From Bacteroidales bacterium (GTDB lineage Bacteria; Bacteroidota; Bacteroidia; Bacteroidales; UBA932), in contig JAFRRW010000010.1 in NCBI GenBank assembly GCA_017427885.1, forward strand, positions 1 to 64,000: DNA of 64,000 bases. The letters run 5' to 3'. Every line of letters starts with the position of its first letter. Position 1 is the stretch's first letter. The notes beneath the pieces are model-generated. The model made no database searches. It had not been told where the DNA came from and saw only the letters and a list, made by a program, of their open reading frames with translations. Positions 35,112 through 43,508 of the stretch are shown piece after piece. Made by a program: the position numbers and the translations under genes.

Positions 35112-36435
35112 CTTCTTCAGAGAGTTTAGCCGGAATTATCGATTCCGGACCTGACAGCCGCGATCCCGTGGCTGTCTTTGCTTTGGAGGCCCTAGCGGTA
35201 AGCCCGAGATTTTCAAGCTTGCGGATGTTCCCCAGCACGGTATCCCCTTTCTTAAGGGCCGCCTGGCGGGAATCCCTCAGTTTCATCAGGGAATCGTCGT
35301 AAACCTTGCGGACCGATTCGAGCTGCTCGCCGACCTTGACGTAAGAATCCAGCCATCCCTTGAGTTGGGACATCAGTTCGGAGGCGGTTTTGTAAACGTT
35401 GGCTATGTTCTTCTCCTGGTCATGCTGGCGCCAGCTCATCATTATCATATTAAGCACGATTGTCAAGGTCATCTGGCTGACTATCAAGACATTGGAATTC
35501 TTCGCCCTCTGCCACAGGAGGGGATCCTTCTCCAGCATCAGCTGGAAGGCGCCCTCGATGGGAATGAACATTATGTTATAATCGACCTTCCTCTTTCCCT
35601 CGGGGATGTACGATGCGTAGTCCTTGTTCCTGAGTTCGTCCACGTGCCTGCGGATGCTTTCAACGTGTGCCTTGGCGAAGGCCTCCCTGTCGGCGGCAGT
35701 CACGGCGTTCATATACTCATTAAAGGCCGTCAGGCTCACCTTCGAATCAATGATGACATCGGTGTCGTCAGGATAGAATACAATGACGTCGGGAATCAGG
35801 GTCCTACCCTGTTCGTTCTTGACCTCGTGGCCTGAGGCGTCGGTGATAACCCCCTGTGTCTTGAAATGTATCCCCTCGGTGAGTCCCGAGTTCTTCAGGA
35901 CATCCGTGAGAAGCATTTCGCCGAAGTCTCCCTGAACCTTGGAATAACCCGTCAGGGCGTTGGCCAGGTTCCTTGCCTCCTCCCCGACTGCCTTGGACTG
36001 CAGGTCGAGGTCCAGTATCTTCTGCTCCAGGCGGGAATGCCTCTCTATGCTGCCCTTCTGGCTCTCCTTCACCGCATCGCTGAACTCCCCGAATTTCTCC
36101 TTTATGGGCTTGAGGATCTCCTCGATGGACTCCCGGCTCCTGGTCCTGAACATTTCGCTGTTCTCGGCCGAAAGGGCCTTGAAAGCTTCCTTCATCCGGT
36201 CCATGTCCCCTTCCCTGAGCTTCTCCAGCTCCCCCTTCGACTCCAGGCGGCTCTCAAGGGCGGCCTTCTCCCCTGTCAGAGCGGTTATCCTGTCCGTAAG
36301 CACATCCTCCTCGTCCTCATATTTCCTGACCAAGGATTCCCTCTCACGGGCGGCCTTCCCTTGCTGGAGGAACAGCAGGACGGCGGCGATGAGGACGACT
36401 GCGGCTATAATGATGAAATATGCATATTCGGGCAT
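35068..36435 (-). CDS. rmuC: DNA recombination protein RmuC
   Basis: A 455-aa protein that limits recombination at inverted repeats. It has an N-terminal membrane anchor (about 5-22, 'YFIIIAAVVLIAAVLLFL'), a long coiled coil (about 28-180), and the RmuC nuclease-like domain ('GDFGEMLLTDVLKNSGL', 'IPDVIVFYPDDTDVIIDSKVSLTAF', 'YNIMFIPIEGAFQLML'). The ATG at 36435 is chosen; the longer frame runs back into the polA regulatory region. Convergent with the aminopeptidase, with overlapping 3' ends. Confidence 0.93.
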   Translation of the reverse strand: MPEYAYFIIIAAVVLIAAVLLFLQQGKAARERESLVRKYEDEEDVLTDRITALTGEKAALESRLESKGELEKLREGDMDRMKEAFKALSAENSEMFRTRSRESIEEILKPIKEKFGEFSDAVKESQKGSIERHSRLEQKILDLDLQSKAVGEEARNLANALTGYSKVQGDFGEMLLTDVLKNSGLTEGIHFKTQGVITDASGHEVKNEQGRTLIPDVIVFYPDDTDVIIDSKVSLTAFNEYMNAVTAADREAFAKAHVESIRRHVDELRNKDYASYIPEGKRKVDYNIMFIPIEGAFQLMLEKDPLLWQRAKNSNVLIVSQMTLTIVLNMIMMSWRQHDQEKNIANVYKTASELMSQLKGWLDSYVKVGEQLESVRKVYDDSLMKLRDSRQAALKKGDTVLGNIRKLENLGLTARASKAKTATGSRLSGPESIIPAKLSEEAIPQEGTSDPTEEE

Positions 36436-36494
36436 AGGACAACGTTTTTTGAAGGATGTACATATCCTGTAGGATTGTGAAGTTAAGCATTTTT

Positions 36495-36538
36495 TTTGAA
36501 ACAATTCAGAAAAAAGTTTCATATATTTGAAACAATTC
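36495..36538 (+). promoter_or_regulatory. polA promoter with 13-bp direct repeats
   Basis: The -7 box TATATTTG (36522-36529) is overlapped by two copies of TTTGAAACAATTC at 36495-36507 and 36526-36538 (31-bp period, about three helical turns). GTTTCA/TGAAAC also forms an inverted repeat over the -7. This arrangement looks like an operator. Confidence 0.55.
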
Positions 36539-36547
36539 TGAAACACG

Positions 36548-39175
36548 ATGAACAAACTCTACCTGATCGACGGACACGCCCTCATCTTCAAGATGTACTA
36601 CGCCTTCTTCCGTCATCCAATGATCAACTCCAAAGGGGCGGACATGTCCATCCTCTACGGATTCACGAAGTACCTCCTGGAACTTATGGAAAGGGAAAAG
36701 CCCACCCATCTCGGAGTGGCTTTCGATCCTCCCGGAGGCACCTTCCGCAACGCCCTCTACCCCGAATACAAGGCCAACCGCGCAGCCACTCCCCAGCTGG
36801 TGATTGACGCCCTCGACCCCTTGTCGGAAATCATACGGACACTGAACATACCCGTCCTTATGGTGAAGGGCTTCGAGGCGGACGACGTGATCGGCACCCT
36901 GGCGAAACGCCTTGGAACCGAAGATACCGACGTCTATATGGTCACCCCCGACAAGGATTACGGCCAGCTGGTAGATTCCCACGTGTTCCAGTACAAGCCG
37001 GGAAAGGCCGGAGGCGAAAAGGAGATACTCGGCCCTGAGGAGATAAGCGGGAAATACGGGATATCCTCCCCTTCCCAGGTCGTAGAGATGCTCACCATCT
37101 GCGGGGATTCCTCCGACAACGTCCCGGGAGTCAAGGGAGTCGGAGAGGTGGGAGCGGGCAAGCTGATAGCGAAATACGGCACCGTGGAGAACATCTATGC
37201 CCATCTGGAGGAACTGACTCCCAGGATGAGGGAAATGTTCGAGGAGGCCAGGGGATATATAAGACTCAGCCACGAACTGGTGACCATCAAGACCGACGTC
37301 CCGGTGGAGGTCAGCCTGGAGGAACTAGCCGTGAACCCTGCCTTCAGCCCCGCCGTCGCCGACCTTTTCGAAAAATACGAGTTCGCTTCCCTTAAGAGGT
37401 ACGTTTCCAACATCGCGGTCCCGAAAGCCCCGGAGCAGGCCGTATTCAAGGTTGAACCCCTCACCCCTGCGGAGATCGTTCCCCTCATTCTAAAGGCCGG
37501 CGAATGTTCCGTAAGGATACTCCCCGGCACTCCCGGTCCCACCGTCGCCGTCGGTGTCTTCCTTGAAGGCAAAGCCTATGCTTCCTGTTCAGCGGCATCA
37601 GAATTTAAATCAATTCTTTTCGATTCATTCATAGTCAAATACGGCCACAACTTAAAGTTAAGCATCAATTACCTTGCCGAGGCCGGAATCCCCCTGAAGG
37701 GGAAACTTATGGACATCGAACTGATGCATTACCTCATCAATCCTGAGCGGAGCCACGCCCTTGAGATACTGGCCAAGAGCTACCTGAACGCCGACCTCGG
37801 ATCTTATGGAGGCGAGGCAGTCACCGGTTCCCTGTTCTCCGACGAAGGGCCTTCAGACGACAGCAAGAGGCTCGCCTCAGACGAAGCCGGGGCCGTCGTC
37901 ATTCTCGGGCACAGGATCGTAGCCGAAATGGAAGGCGCCGGAGTGACCGACCTATACGACAAGATGGAGGAACCTCTCATCTCTGTGCTCTCGAAAATGG
38001 AAAGGACAGGCGTGAGGGTCGACCTGGATTCCCTGAAGACATACGCCGGGAACCTTCGGAAAGAGATGGATGTACGGGAGGAGAGGATCCGCAAGATGGC
38101 CGGGGCCCCTTCCCTCAACGTTTCCTCCCCGAAACAGATAGGAGAAATCCTCTTCGACAGGCTCCGCCTCGATCCCAGGGCGAAGAAGAGCTCCAAAGGC
38201 CAGTATTCGACCGACGAAACCACCCTTTCCGAACTCTCCGACCGGCACCCCATCATAAACGAAATCCTCGAGTTTCGCGCCGTCAAGAAACTGCTCTCCA
38301 CTTACATAGAACCCTTCCCTTCCTATGTCTCACCTATTGATGGCAGGATCCATACTACTTTCAATCAGGCGCTTACGGCCACGGGAAGGCTTTCCTCCTC
38401 CTCCCCCAACCTGCAGAACATCCCCATCAGGACCGACCGCGGAAGGGAAATCCGGAAGGCCTTCGTCCCCGGTCCCCCCTATACCCTCATCGTGTCGGCC
38501 GACTATTCCCAGATCGAACTCAGGATAATGGCCCACCTCAGCTGCGACCAGCATCTTACCGGAGCCTTCCGCGAAGGGATCGACGTACACGCCGCCACCG
38601 CCTCGAAGATATTCAAGGTCCCGCTCGCAGAAGTCACCCCCGACCAGAGGAGGATAGCCAAGACCGCCAACTTCGGCATAATGTACGGCATCTCGGCTTT
38701 CGGGCTCTCCCAGAGACTGGGTATCTCCCGCCAGGAAGCCAGGGGGATAATCGACGACTACTTCGACAATTTCCCCGCAATTTCCTCATATATTAATGAT
38801 ACAGTGGAACTTGCACGGTCGGAAGGATACGTTGAGACCATTTTCGGCCGGAGGAGGTACCTCCCCGACATCAACTCGTCCAATGCCACCATACGCGCCC
38901 TGGCCGAGAGGAATGCTGTCAACGCCCCCATCCAGGGGACCGCGGCCGACATCATCAAGATGGCGATGATCGGAGTGGACCGCAGGCTCTCCAGCGAGGG
39001 ACTCAGGAGCAGGATGGTGCTCCAGGTGCACGACGAACTTGTACTGGAAACGACTGAGGATGAACTGGAAGCAGTGAAGAAACTTTTGGTGGAAGAGATG
39101 GAGGACGTCGTGAAATTGTCAATACCCCTAACAGTAGACTGCAACTATGGACACAACTGGCTCGAAGCCCATTGA
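36548..39175 (+). CDS. polA: DNA polymerase I, proofreading motifs apparently lost
   Basis: An 875-aa Pol I. The 5'-nuclease domain (1-290) is intact ('FEADDVIGTLAKR', 'MVTPDKDYGQLV', 'GDSSDNVPGVKGVG'). The polymerase domain (about 470-875) has 'TGRLSSSSPNLQNIPIRT', 'ADYSQIELRIMAHLS', 'RRIAKTANFGIMYG' and 'LQVHDELVLE'. The middle 3'-5' exonuclease domain (about 298-460) is short and lacks the DxE motif I ('VRILPGTPGPTVAVGVFL'), has Ser for Asp in motif II ('GHNLKLSINYL'), and Gly for Asp in motif III ('ASDEAGAVVIL'). Proofreading is therefore probably absent. The downstream ECF gene starts inside its last codons. Confidence 0.96.
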   Translation: MNKLYLIDGHALIFKMYYAFFRHPMINSKGADMSILYGFTKYLLELMEREKPTHLGVAFDPPGGTFRNALYPEYKANRAATPQLVIDALDPLSEIIRTLNIPVLMVKGFEADDVIGTLAKRLGTEDTDVYMVTPDKDYGQLVDSHVFQYKPGKAGGEKEILGPEEISGKYGISSPSQVVEMLTICGDSSDNVPGVKGVGEVGAGKLIAKYGTVENIYAHLEELTPRMREMFEEARGYIRLSHELVTIKTDVPVEVSLEELAVNPAFSPAVADLFEKYEFASLKRYVSNIAVPKAPEQAVFKVEPLTPAEIVPLILKAGECSVRILPGTPGPTVAVGVFLEGKAYASCSAASEFKSILFDSFIVKYGHNLKLSINYLAEAGIPLKGKLMDIELMHYLINPERSHALEILAKSYLNADLGSYGGEAVTGSLFSDEGPSDDSKRLASDEAGAVVILGHRIVAEMEGAGVTDLYDKMEEPLISVLSKMERTGVRVDLDSLKTYAGNLRKEMDVREERIRKMAGAPSLNVSSPKQIGEILFDRLRLDPRAKKSSKGQYSTDETTLSELSDRHPIINEILEFRAVKKLLSTYIEPFPSYVSPIDGRIHTTFNQALTATGRLSSSSPNLQNIPIRTDRGREIRKAFVPGPPYTLIVSADYSQIELRIMAHLSCDQHLTGAFREGIDVHAATASKIFKVPLAEVTPDQRRIAKTANFGIMYGISAFGLSQRLGISRQEARGIIDDYFDNFPAISSYINDTVELARSEGYVETIFGRRRYLPDINSSNATIRALAERNAVNAPIQGTAADIIKMAMIGVDRRLSSEGLRSRMVLQVHDELVLETTEDELEAVKKLLVEEMEDVVKLSIPLTVDCNYGHNWLEAH

Positions 39176-39746
39176 CAGGCTGGTAAAGCTCGCCTGCGAA
39201 GGGAGCGGACCCGCATTCACCGCCCTCTGGGACACCCACATAGACCAGCTCAGGGCCTACATCCACCACACGATGAAGAACCTGAGCGATTTCGACGTGG
39301 ACGACATCTGCAGCAGGAGTTTCGAAAAGGCCTTCAGGCAGATAGGGACCTACGACCCGGAGAAGGGACAGTTCTTCACCTGGCTGAAGACCATAGCCCG
39401 CAACACCGCCCTGGATTTCCTCGACTCGGAGGCAAGGGCGCACCCGAAGGACCAGATAGTGTATCTCGACGACGGCGGCGACTCCTCCGGAGTGGAAAGG
39501 ATAGCCTCCCCCGGCAAGAACGCCCTGGATTCCATTATCAGCGACGAGGAGCACGAAGCCAACGTAAGTTACGTGTCCAAGCTCCCCGAACTGTACAGGA
39601 CCGTGGCCAGCAAGAGGATCATCGACGGGATGAAATATGCTGAAATAGCCGAGGACCTCGGTATGCAACTGAACACGGTCAAAACCAGGATCAAGCGAGC
39701 CAAGGAGATGATGGACAGGATGCGCGAAGAAGACGAAGGGAAATGA
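39147..39746 (+). CDS. ECF-type RNA polymerase sigma factor
   Basis: A 199-aa sigma-70-family factor with region 2 at about 20-95 ('FTALWDTHIDQLRAYI', 'DDICSRSFEKAFRQI', 'FFTWLKTIARNTALDFLD') and region 4 at about 135-190 ('LPELYRTVASKRIIDGMKYAEIAEDLGMQLNTVKTRIKRAK'). Region 3 is replaced by a short linker, so it is an ECF sigma. It overlaps polA by 29 nt and rsmG by 4 nt, so it is translated in a housekeeping operon. No anti-sigma gene is adjacent. Confidence 0.9.
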   Translation: MDTTGSKPIDRLVKLACEGSGPAFTALWDTHIDQLRAYIHHTMKNLSDFDVDDICSRSFEKAFRQIGTYDPEKGQFFTWLKTIARNTALDFLDSEARAHPKDQIVYLDDGGDSSGVERIASPGKNALDSIISDEEHEANVSYVSKLPELYRTVASKRIIDGMKYAEIAEDLGMQLNTVKTRIKRAKEMMDRMREEDEGK

Positions 39747-40414
39747 TGGACGGCAGAGGATTCATTGAAAAGGCCCGTGAGGCTTTCCCTTTCCTGACAG
39801 AGGAGCAGGAAGGGCGTTTCCTTGCCCTCGAAGCCCTTTATACGGACTGGAATTCCAAGATCAACGTGATTTCAAGGAAAGACATCGGCAACCTCTACTC
39901 CCATCACGTACTCCATTCCCTCGCGATTGCCCGTTACCTCTCGGTCCGACGGGATGAGGTCTTCAGACTCTGGTCGGACGGAGGCATCTCGGTCCTCGAC
40001 CTTGGCACCGGAGGCGGATTCCCCGGCATTCCCCTTGCAATCCTCTTTCCCTCAGTCTCTTTCACCCTCTGTGACTCCATAGGGAAAAAGATCACCGTGG
40101 CACGGGAGGTCTCATCGGCCATCGGGCTGGAAAACGTGGTGACGGTGAACGAAAGGGCCGAAAAACTCCCGGAGACCTTCGATTTCATAGTTTCCCGGGC
40201 TGTAGCCACCTTAAGTGATATCTATCCTTGGGTGAAGGGGAAATTCTCCAGGGACATACTCTGCCTGAAAGGAGGGGAAGTCAATGAGGAAATCGCCGCC
40301 CTGATGGGAAGGTTCCGCCTGAAAACGGGGTCCGTACAGACCTGGAAGGTAGATTCCTGGCTTGAAGACGCCTACTTTGAGGGAAAGTTCGTGGTGGATG
40401 TCGAAAGAATTTGA
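39743..40414 (+). CDS. rsmG: 16S rRNA (guanine527-N7)-methyltransferase
   Basis: A 223-aa SAM methyltransferase (GidB). 'VLDLGTGGGFPGIPLAILFP' is the SAM loop, with 'FTLCDSIGKKITVAREVSSAIGLENVVTVNERAEKLPETFDFIVSRAV' after it. Third gene of polA-ECF-rsmG; its ATG overlaps the ECF stop (ATGA). Confidence 0.95.
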   Translation: MMDGRGFIEKAREAFPFLTEEQEGRFLALEALYTDWNSKINVISRKDIGNLYSHHVLHSLAIARYLSVRRDEVFRLWSDGGISVLDLGTGGGFPGIPLAILFPSVSFTLCDSIGKKITVAREVSSAIGLENVVTVNERAEKLPETFDFIVSRAVATLSDIYPWVKGKFSRDILCLKGGEVNEEIAALMGRFRLKTGSVQTWKVDSWLEDAYFEGKFVVDVERI

Positions 40415-40431
40415 TTTTATTCAGGATTTTT

Positions 40432-40462
40432 TTTGGATTTATTGACAAAAGGTTTAAATTTG
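40432..40462 (+). promoter_or_regulatory. rpmH promoter
   Basis: TTTG (40432-40435), 19-nt spacer, TAAATTTG (40455-40462): full consensus, 33 nt upstream of rpmH. Confidence 0.8.
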
Positions 40463-40495
40463 CAGTCCTTTTTGGAAATATAAAAAATACACGAT

Positions 40496-40648
40496 ATGAA
40501 AAGAACATACCAACCCCACGTACGCAAGCGCGTCAACAAGCACGGATTCCGTGAGCGTATGAGCACGCCCAACGGTCGCAGGGTTCTCGCAGCCCGCCGC
40601 CGCCACGGCCGCAAGAAGCTTACCGTCTCGGACGAAGAAAGGTTCTAA
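40496..40648 (+). CDS. rpmH: Ribosomal protein bL34
   Basis: A 50-aa protein beginning [20 protein letters not shown] and ending 'TVSDEERF', a clear L34 of the large subunit. It is not next to rnpA or dnaA as in many bacteria. It has its own promoter and a terminator 19 nt after the stop. Confidence 0.97.
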   Translation: MKRTYQPHVRKRVNKHGFRERMSTPNGRRVLAARRRHGRKKLTVSDEERF

Positions 40649-40666
40649 AGTCCGAATGGCTCAGTG

Positions 40667-40692
40667 GCAGGCTTGAACGAGCCTGCTTTTTT
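40667..40692 (+). terminator. rpmH terminator
   Basis: GCAGGCT-TGAACG-AGCCTGC stem followed by six Ts. It also shows that the upstream in-frame GTG at 40664 is not the tadA start. Confidence 0.9.
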
Positions 40693-40702
40693 ATTATTAT
40701 TG

Positions 40703-41140
40703 ATGGACAGGAACGTAAAATATATGGCCGAGGCCCTCAGGGAGGCCGCTCTTGCGAACGCGGAGGGCGAGATCCCCATAGGAGCTGTGGTCGTCGCCGG
40801 AGACAGGATCATAGGCCGCGGGCACAACATGACCGAACGCCTTAACGACCCCACGGCCCACGCAGAGATGATAGCCATCACAGCCGCAACGGAGGCTCTC
40901 GGTGGCAAATATCTCACCGACTGCACCCTTTACGTCACCGTGGAACCCTGCCCAATGTGCGCGGCGGCCCTAGCCTGGGCCCAGCTAGGAGCCCTCGTTT
41001 ACGGAGCCGACGATCCCAAGAGGGGTTATTCCCTCTTCTCCCCTTCCCTGCTCCATCCGAAGACTGAAGTCGTTTCCGGAATCCTTGCCGACGAGTGCTC
41101 CACCCTGCTATCGGATTTCTTCAGGGACCGCCGCCGATAG
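40703..41140 (+). CDS. tadA: tRNA-specific adenosine deaminase TadA
   Basis: A 145-aa deaminase that converts A34 to inosine in tRNA-Arg(ACG). The zinc motif is His53-Ala-Glu55 with Cys83/Cys86 in 'PCPMC'. 'IPIGAVVV' and 'LGALVYGADDPKRG' are typical. The ATG at 40703 follows the rpmH terminator by 10 nt, so it may depend on readthrough or a weak promoter. Confidence 0.93.
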   Translation: MDRNVKYMAEALREAALANAEGEIPIGAVVVAGDRIIGRGHNMTERLNDPTAHAEMIAITAATEALGGKYLTDCTLYVTVEPCPMCAAALAWAQLGALVYGADDPKRGYSLFSPSLLHPKTEVVSGILADECSTLLSDFFRDRRR

Positions 41141-41142
41141 TT

Positions 41143-41173
41143 TTTGCTATAAGATTAAAAAAACATATCTTTG
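41143..41173 (+). promoter_or_regulatory. tRNA-Gln promoter
   Basis: TTTG (41143-41146), 19-nt spacer, TATCTTTG (41166-41173), the same boxes as tRNA-Asp and rplY. Confidence 0.8.
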
Positions 41174-41195
41174 CACGCTGCTCAGGCAGCTGGAC

Positions 41196-41266
41196 TGAGG
41201 TATGGTGTAACGGTAGCACTACAGATTTTGGTTCTGCCAGTCCGTGTTCGAATCACGGTACCTCAA
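41196..41266 (+). tRNA. tRNA-Gln (TTG anticodon)
   Basis: Cloverleaf with acceptor TGAGGTA/TACCTCA, anticodon stem CAGA/TCTG with loop TTTTGGT (anticodon TTG) and T-loop GTTCGAATC. CCA is not encoded. Own promoter and terminator. Confidence 0.95.
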
Positions 41267-41270
41267 CATT

Positions 41271-41304
41271 AAAGGAGGATGGCTTTCCGTCATCCTCCTT
41301 TTCG
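41271..41304 (+). terminator. tRNA-Gln terminator
   Basis: Perfect 11-bp stem AAAGGAGGATG/CATCCTCCTTT (41271-41281 with 41291-41301), 9-nt loop, T-rich tail. Confidence 0.85.
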
Positions 41305-41349
41305 TTTTCTTATCCGTAGCCTCCGGCAGTGAGACTAAGGCCGACTGAT

Positions 41350-42897
41350 TTACTTTCCAGCAGGATTCGTATACGTGAAACTGCGCCCGTCCGGAAGAGT
41401 AAAAGTGATGTTTAGAATCTGGGCGCAGTCGTCCACAATGCCCCACTTGGCACTTTTCAGGAGCTCCTGCTGAGGGGCAGTTCCCATATACTCCTTGAAC
41501 GCCGGGGCGGCGTCGATGGGAACGGGCAGTTCGTACACCGTCCATAGGGTACGGGCGTTGTTCACCTTGAAGCGGTATGCCTCCTTGTCGGCGTCATAAT
41601 CCAGAAGCGCGATCTTGGTTCTTTCGTCTTTGGTTATGATGTTGATAAAGTGCTGCTCAAAGTCCTTCATCTGGGCTTCCACATAGGATTTCTGCAGGAC
41701 GGGATCGGCCTTTCGGGCCTCGAAATCGGCCGTCTTTTCAAACTCTTCCTTGGTGGCCGAGAGTCTTTTTGCCTCCTGCCTGTAATTGTACGAATAGGAG
41801 ATATATTCCAGGAAAGGGATGTTGGCCAGGGCCGTTTTCTCGTCTTCAAAATTCATGGGCAGGAGCGCCTCTCCTTTGCGGGTGAACACGCCCCATTTCC
41901 CATTCTTCGAAGCCAGGAAACCGCCGCCGGCAGCCAGTTCAGAATCCACTTCCGCCATTTTTACGACATCATACTCCGGCTTGAGGACCGTGCCGTATTC
42001 CGTTTCCAGGCCGCATTTGTCTCCGTCCTTGACAATCTGCGTTTTCAGAATCCCCGGACAGTCTTCCGGAACACCCTTCAGGATAAGCCGGAAAGTCGGA
42101 GGAACCATACTGGTGGTGGGGGCGCGCCGCATCCAATCCAGCAGTTTGGAAGGGTCTTTCCGGATGGACTTGGCACCCAGCTGGGGGACGCCTCCCACAT
42201 ACTGCGGGCACTCCTCCACCAGCTTCCCGTCCTGCACATAAGGCTCCTCGAGTGCAATCATTTCCCCTACCATACCCAGCATATCGTAGGCACCGTTGTC
42301 ATTGGGCTTTTTCAGCCCCACATCATGCACGGAGCCGTCTATCCAGGCATAATTCTCAAAGTCCTCGGGAATGGGGCCGCAGGCAAGGAGCCACTCTCCA
42401 TACGAAGGCAGTTCCCAACCAAGTCCCGTCTTCGCCCGGATTTTATTGATAAAAGGGAGCACCTTCTGCTCCAGATTGCGGTCCACACCTTTGTCATCGG
42501 AGTATGAAAGAGTTATCGGCATCGTGGCCTTCTTTCCGGTTTGCATATACTTCTCCTCCCCGAGGAAGATCCGGCCCCATTGCGCACGGGTGACCGGGTA
42601 CTTCATGATATAGTACGGCTCAGAGATCACTTTGTCGGTTTCAGGGAGAGTAATCGCGTCCCCCACATATCTCTTCTGACCCGTAACGGGGTCTTTGATG
42701 TAGTCGCTGTATCCACCGGTGGACGGATCATATTCTTTCGTTAATGCAACCCTTTTGGGCAAAGTTACCGTGCCCGGTTCGATGCGGACCAGCTCTATGT
42801 CGACACCATCGACGGAAACTTTGATTTCCTTGGGCTGGGCAAAAGCACCGAGACAAGACAGTAATGCGGTAATTGTAAGTGCTAAAGTATGTTTCAT
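41350..42897 (-). CDS. Secreted SUMF1-like (formylglycine-enzyme fold) protein with WG repeats
   Basis: A 515-aa protein with a signal peptide (1-20, cleavage before Gln). Residues about 30-290 resemble the FGE-sulfatase (SUMF1) fold: 'VRIEPGTVTLPK', 'EPYYIMKYPVTRAQWGRI', 'GWELPSYGEWLLAC', 'GAYDMLGMVGEMIAL'. The paired active-site cysteines of true formylglycine enzymes are not seen, so a structural or ligand-binding role is likelier. Residues about 320-385 contain WG-type repeats ('GKWGVFTRKGEALLP'). No sulfatase is nearby. A possible partner is the small membrane protein encoded just upstream. Confidence 0.72.
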   Translation of the reverse strand: MKHTLALTITALLSCLGAFAQPKEIKVSVDGVDIELVRIEPGTVTLPKRVALTKEYDPSTGGYSDYIKDPVTGQKRYVGDAITLPETDKVISEPYYIMKYPVTRAQWGRIFLGEEKYMQTGKKATMPITLSYSDDKGVDRNLEQKVLPFINKIRAKTGLGWELPSYGEWLLACGPIPEDFENYAWIDGSVHDVGLKKPNDNGAYDMLGMVGEMIALEEPYVQDGKLVEECPQYVGGVPQLGAKSIRKDPSKLLDWMRRAPTTSMVPPTFRLILKGVPEDCPGILKTQIVKDGDKCGLETEYGTVLKPEYDVVKMAEVDSELAAGGGFLASKNGKWGVFTRKGEALLPMNFEDEKTALANIPFLEYISYSYNYRQEAKRLSATKEEFEKTADFEARKADPVLQKSYVEAQMKDFEQHFINIITKDERTKIALLDYDADKEAYRFKVNNARTLWTVYELPVPIDAAPAFKEYMGTAPQQELLKSAKWGIVDDCAQILNITFTLPDGRSFTYTNPAGK

Positions 42898-42942
42898 GAA
42901 GCGATTTATTAACAATTGGAGAACAGTCATAGTCCGGTAGGG

Positions 42943-43371
42943 TCATTTTTTCAACAGATATATGGCTCCGATGATCATCGCCGCTACCAGCGCAAAGGCA
43001 AAAACAGTATTGAAATCATCTCCCATCCTCAGTTTCAGCAGGAAGATGCCGTAATTGAGACCAAACAGGACAGCACCGCCCAGGAGTCCGACAACCAACC
43101 CTTTCACCGTGCCTTCAGGGTTATCCTTCCACGTTTTCTCCTTAACGGCCTGTCTTCCTAAATACCCCAACGGGATAAGACCTACGGCAAGGGAGAATAT
43201 CAGCGCAATGGTCTTATTTGTCCGTTCAGCTTTCTCAGATTCCCTAATGTTCTCCGTCAACTGATCGAATTGTTCCAGAATGGCGCGGGTTTCAGGAGTG
43301 GTGTACTCCTGGTACATCTCTTCCGGGGTCTGAGCCACCTGCAACAGCAAGGAGAGAATAATCGCAATCAT
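42943..43371 (-). CDS. Small multi-pass membrane protein of unknown function
   Basis: A 142-aa protein with a hydrophobic N-terminus (2-12), a charged region (about 15-50, 'RAILEQFDQLTENIRESEKAERT'), and three membrane segments near 52-70, 87-107 and 118-139. No family recognised. The ATG at 43371 is chosen because the longer frame adds an unlikely aromatic-rich leader. It lies 45 nt upstream of the SUMF1/WG gene and is probably co-transcribed. Confidence 0.65.
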   Translation of the reverse strand: MIAIILSLLLQVAQTPEEMYQEYTTPETRAILEQFDQLTENIRESEKAERTNKTIALIFSLAVGLIPLGYLGRQAVKEKTWKDNPEGTVKGLVVGLLGGAVLFGLNYGIFLLKLRMGDDFNTVFAFALVAAMIIGAIYLLKK

Positions 43372-43508
43372 ATCCACTTTATTTGCTGAACGTAAATATA
43401 GACAAAAGAAATAGAAAAACACGTGAGATGCTGTAAATTAATTTATTGGGTAACTTTCAGACCTTCCGTTCCACGTAGTTTTTCCGTTCCCGGCAACACA
43501 TGGTGACT

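Noticed and set aside
41350..42897. Sulfatase-activating formylglycine-generating enzyme
   Set aside because: The paired active-site cysteines are not seen and no sulfatase is nearby; only the fold is claimed.
41196..43440. Integrative element attached to tRNA-Gln
   Set aside because: No integrase next to the tRNA, no duplicated tRNA 3' end detected, and the tRNA has an intact terminator; only a weak composition hint remains.
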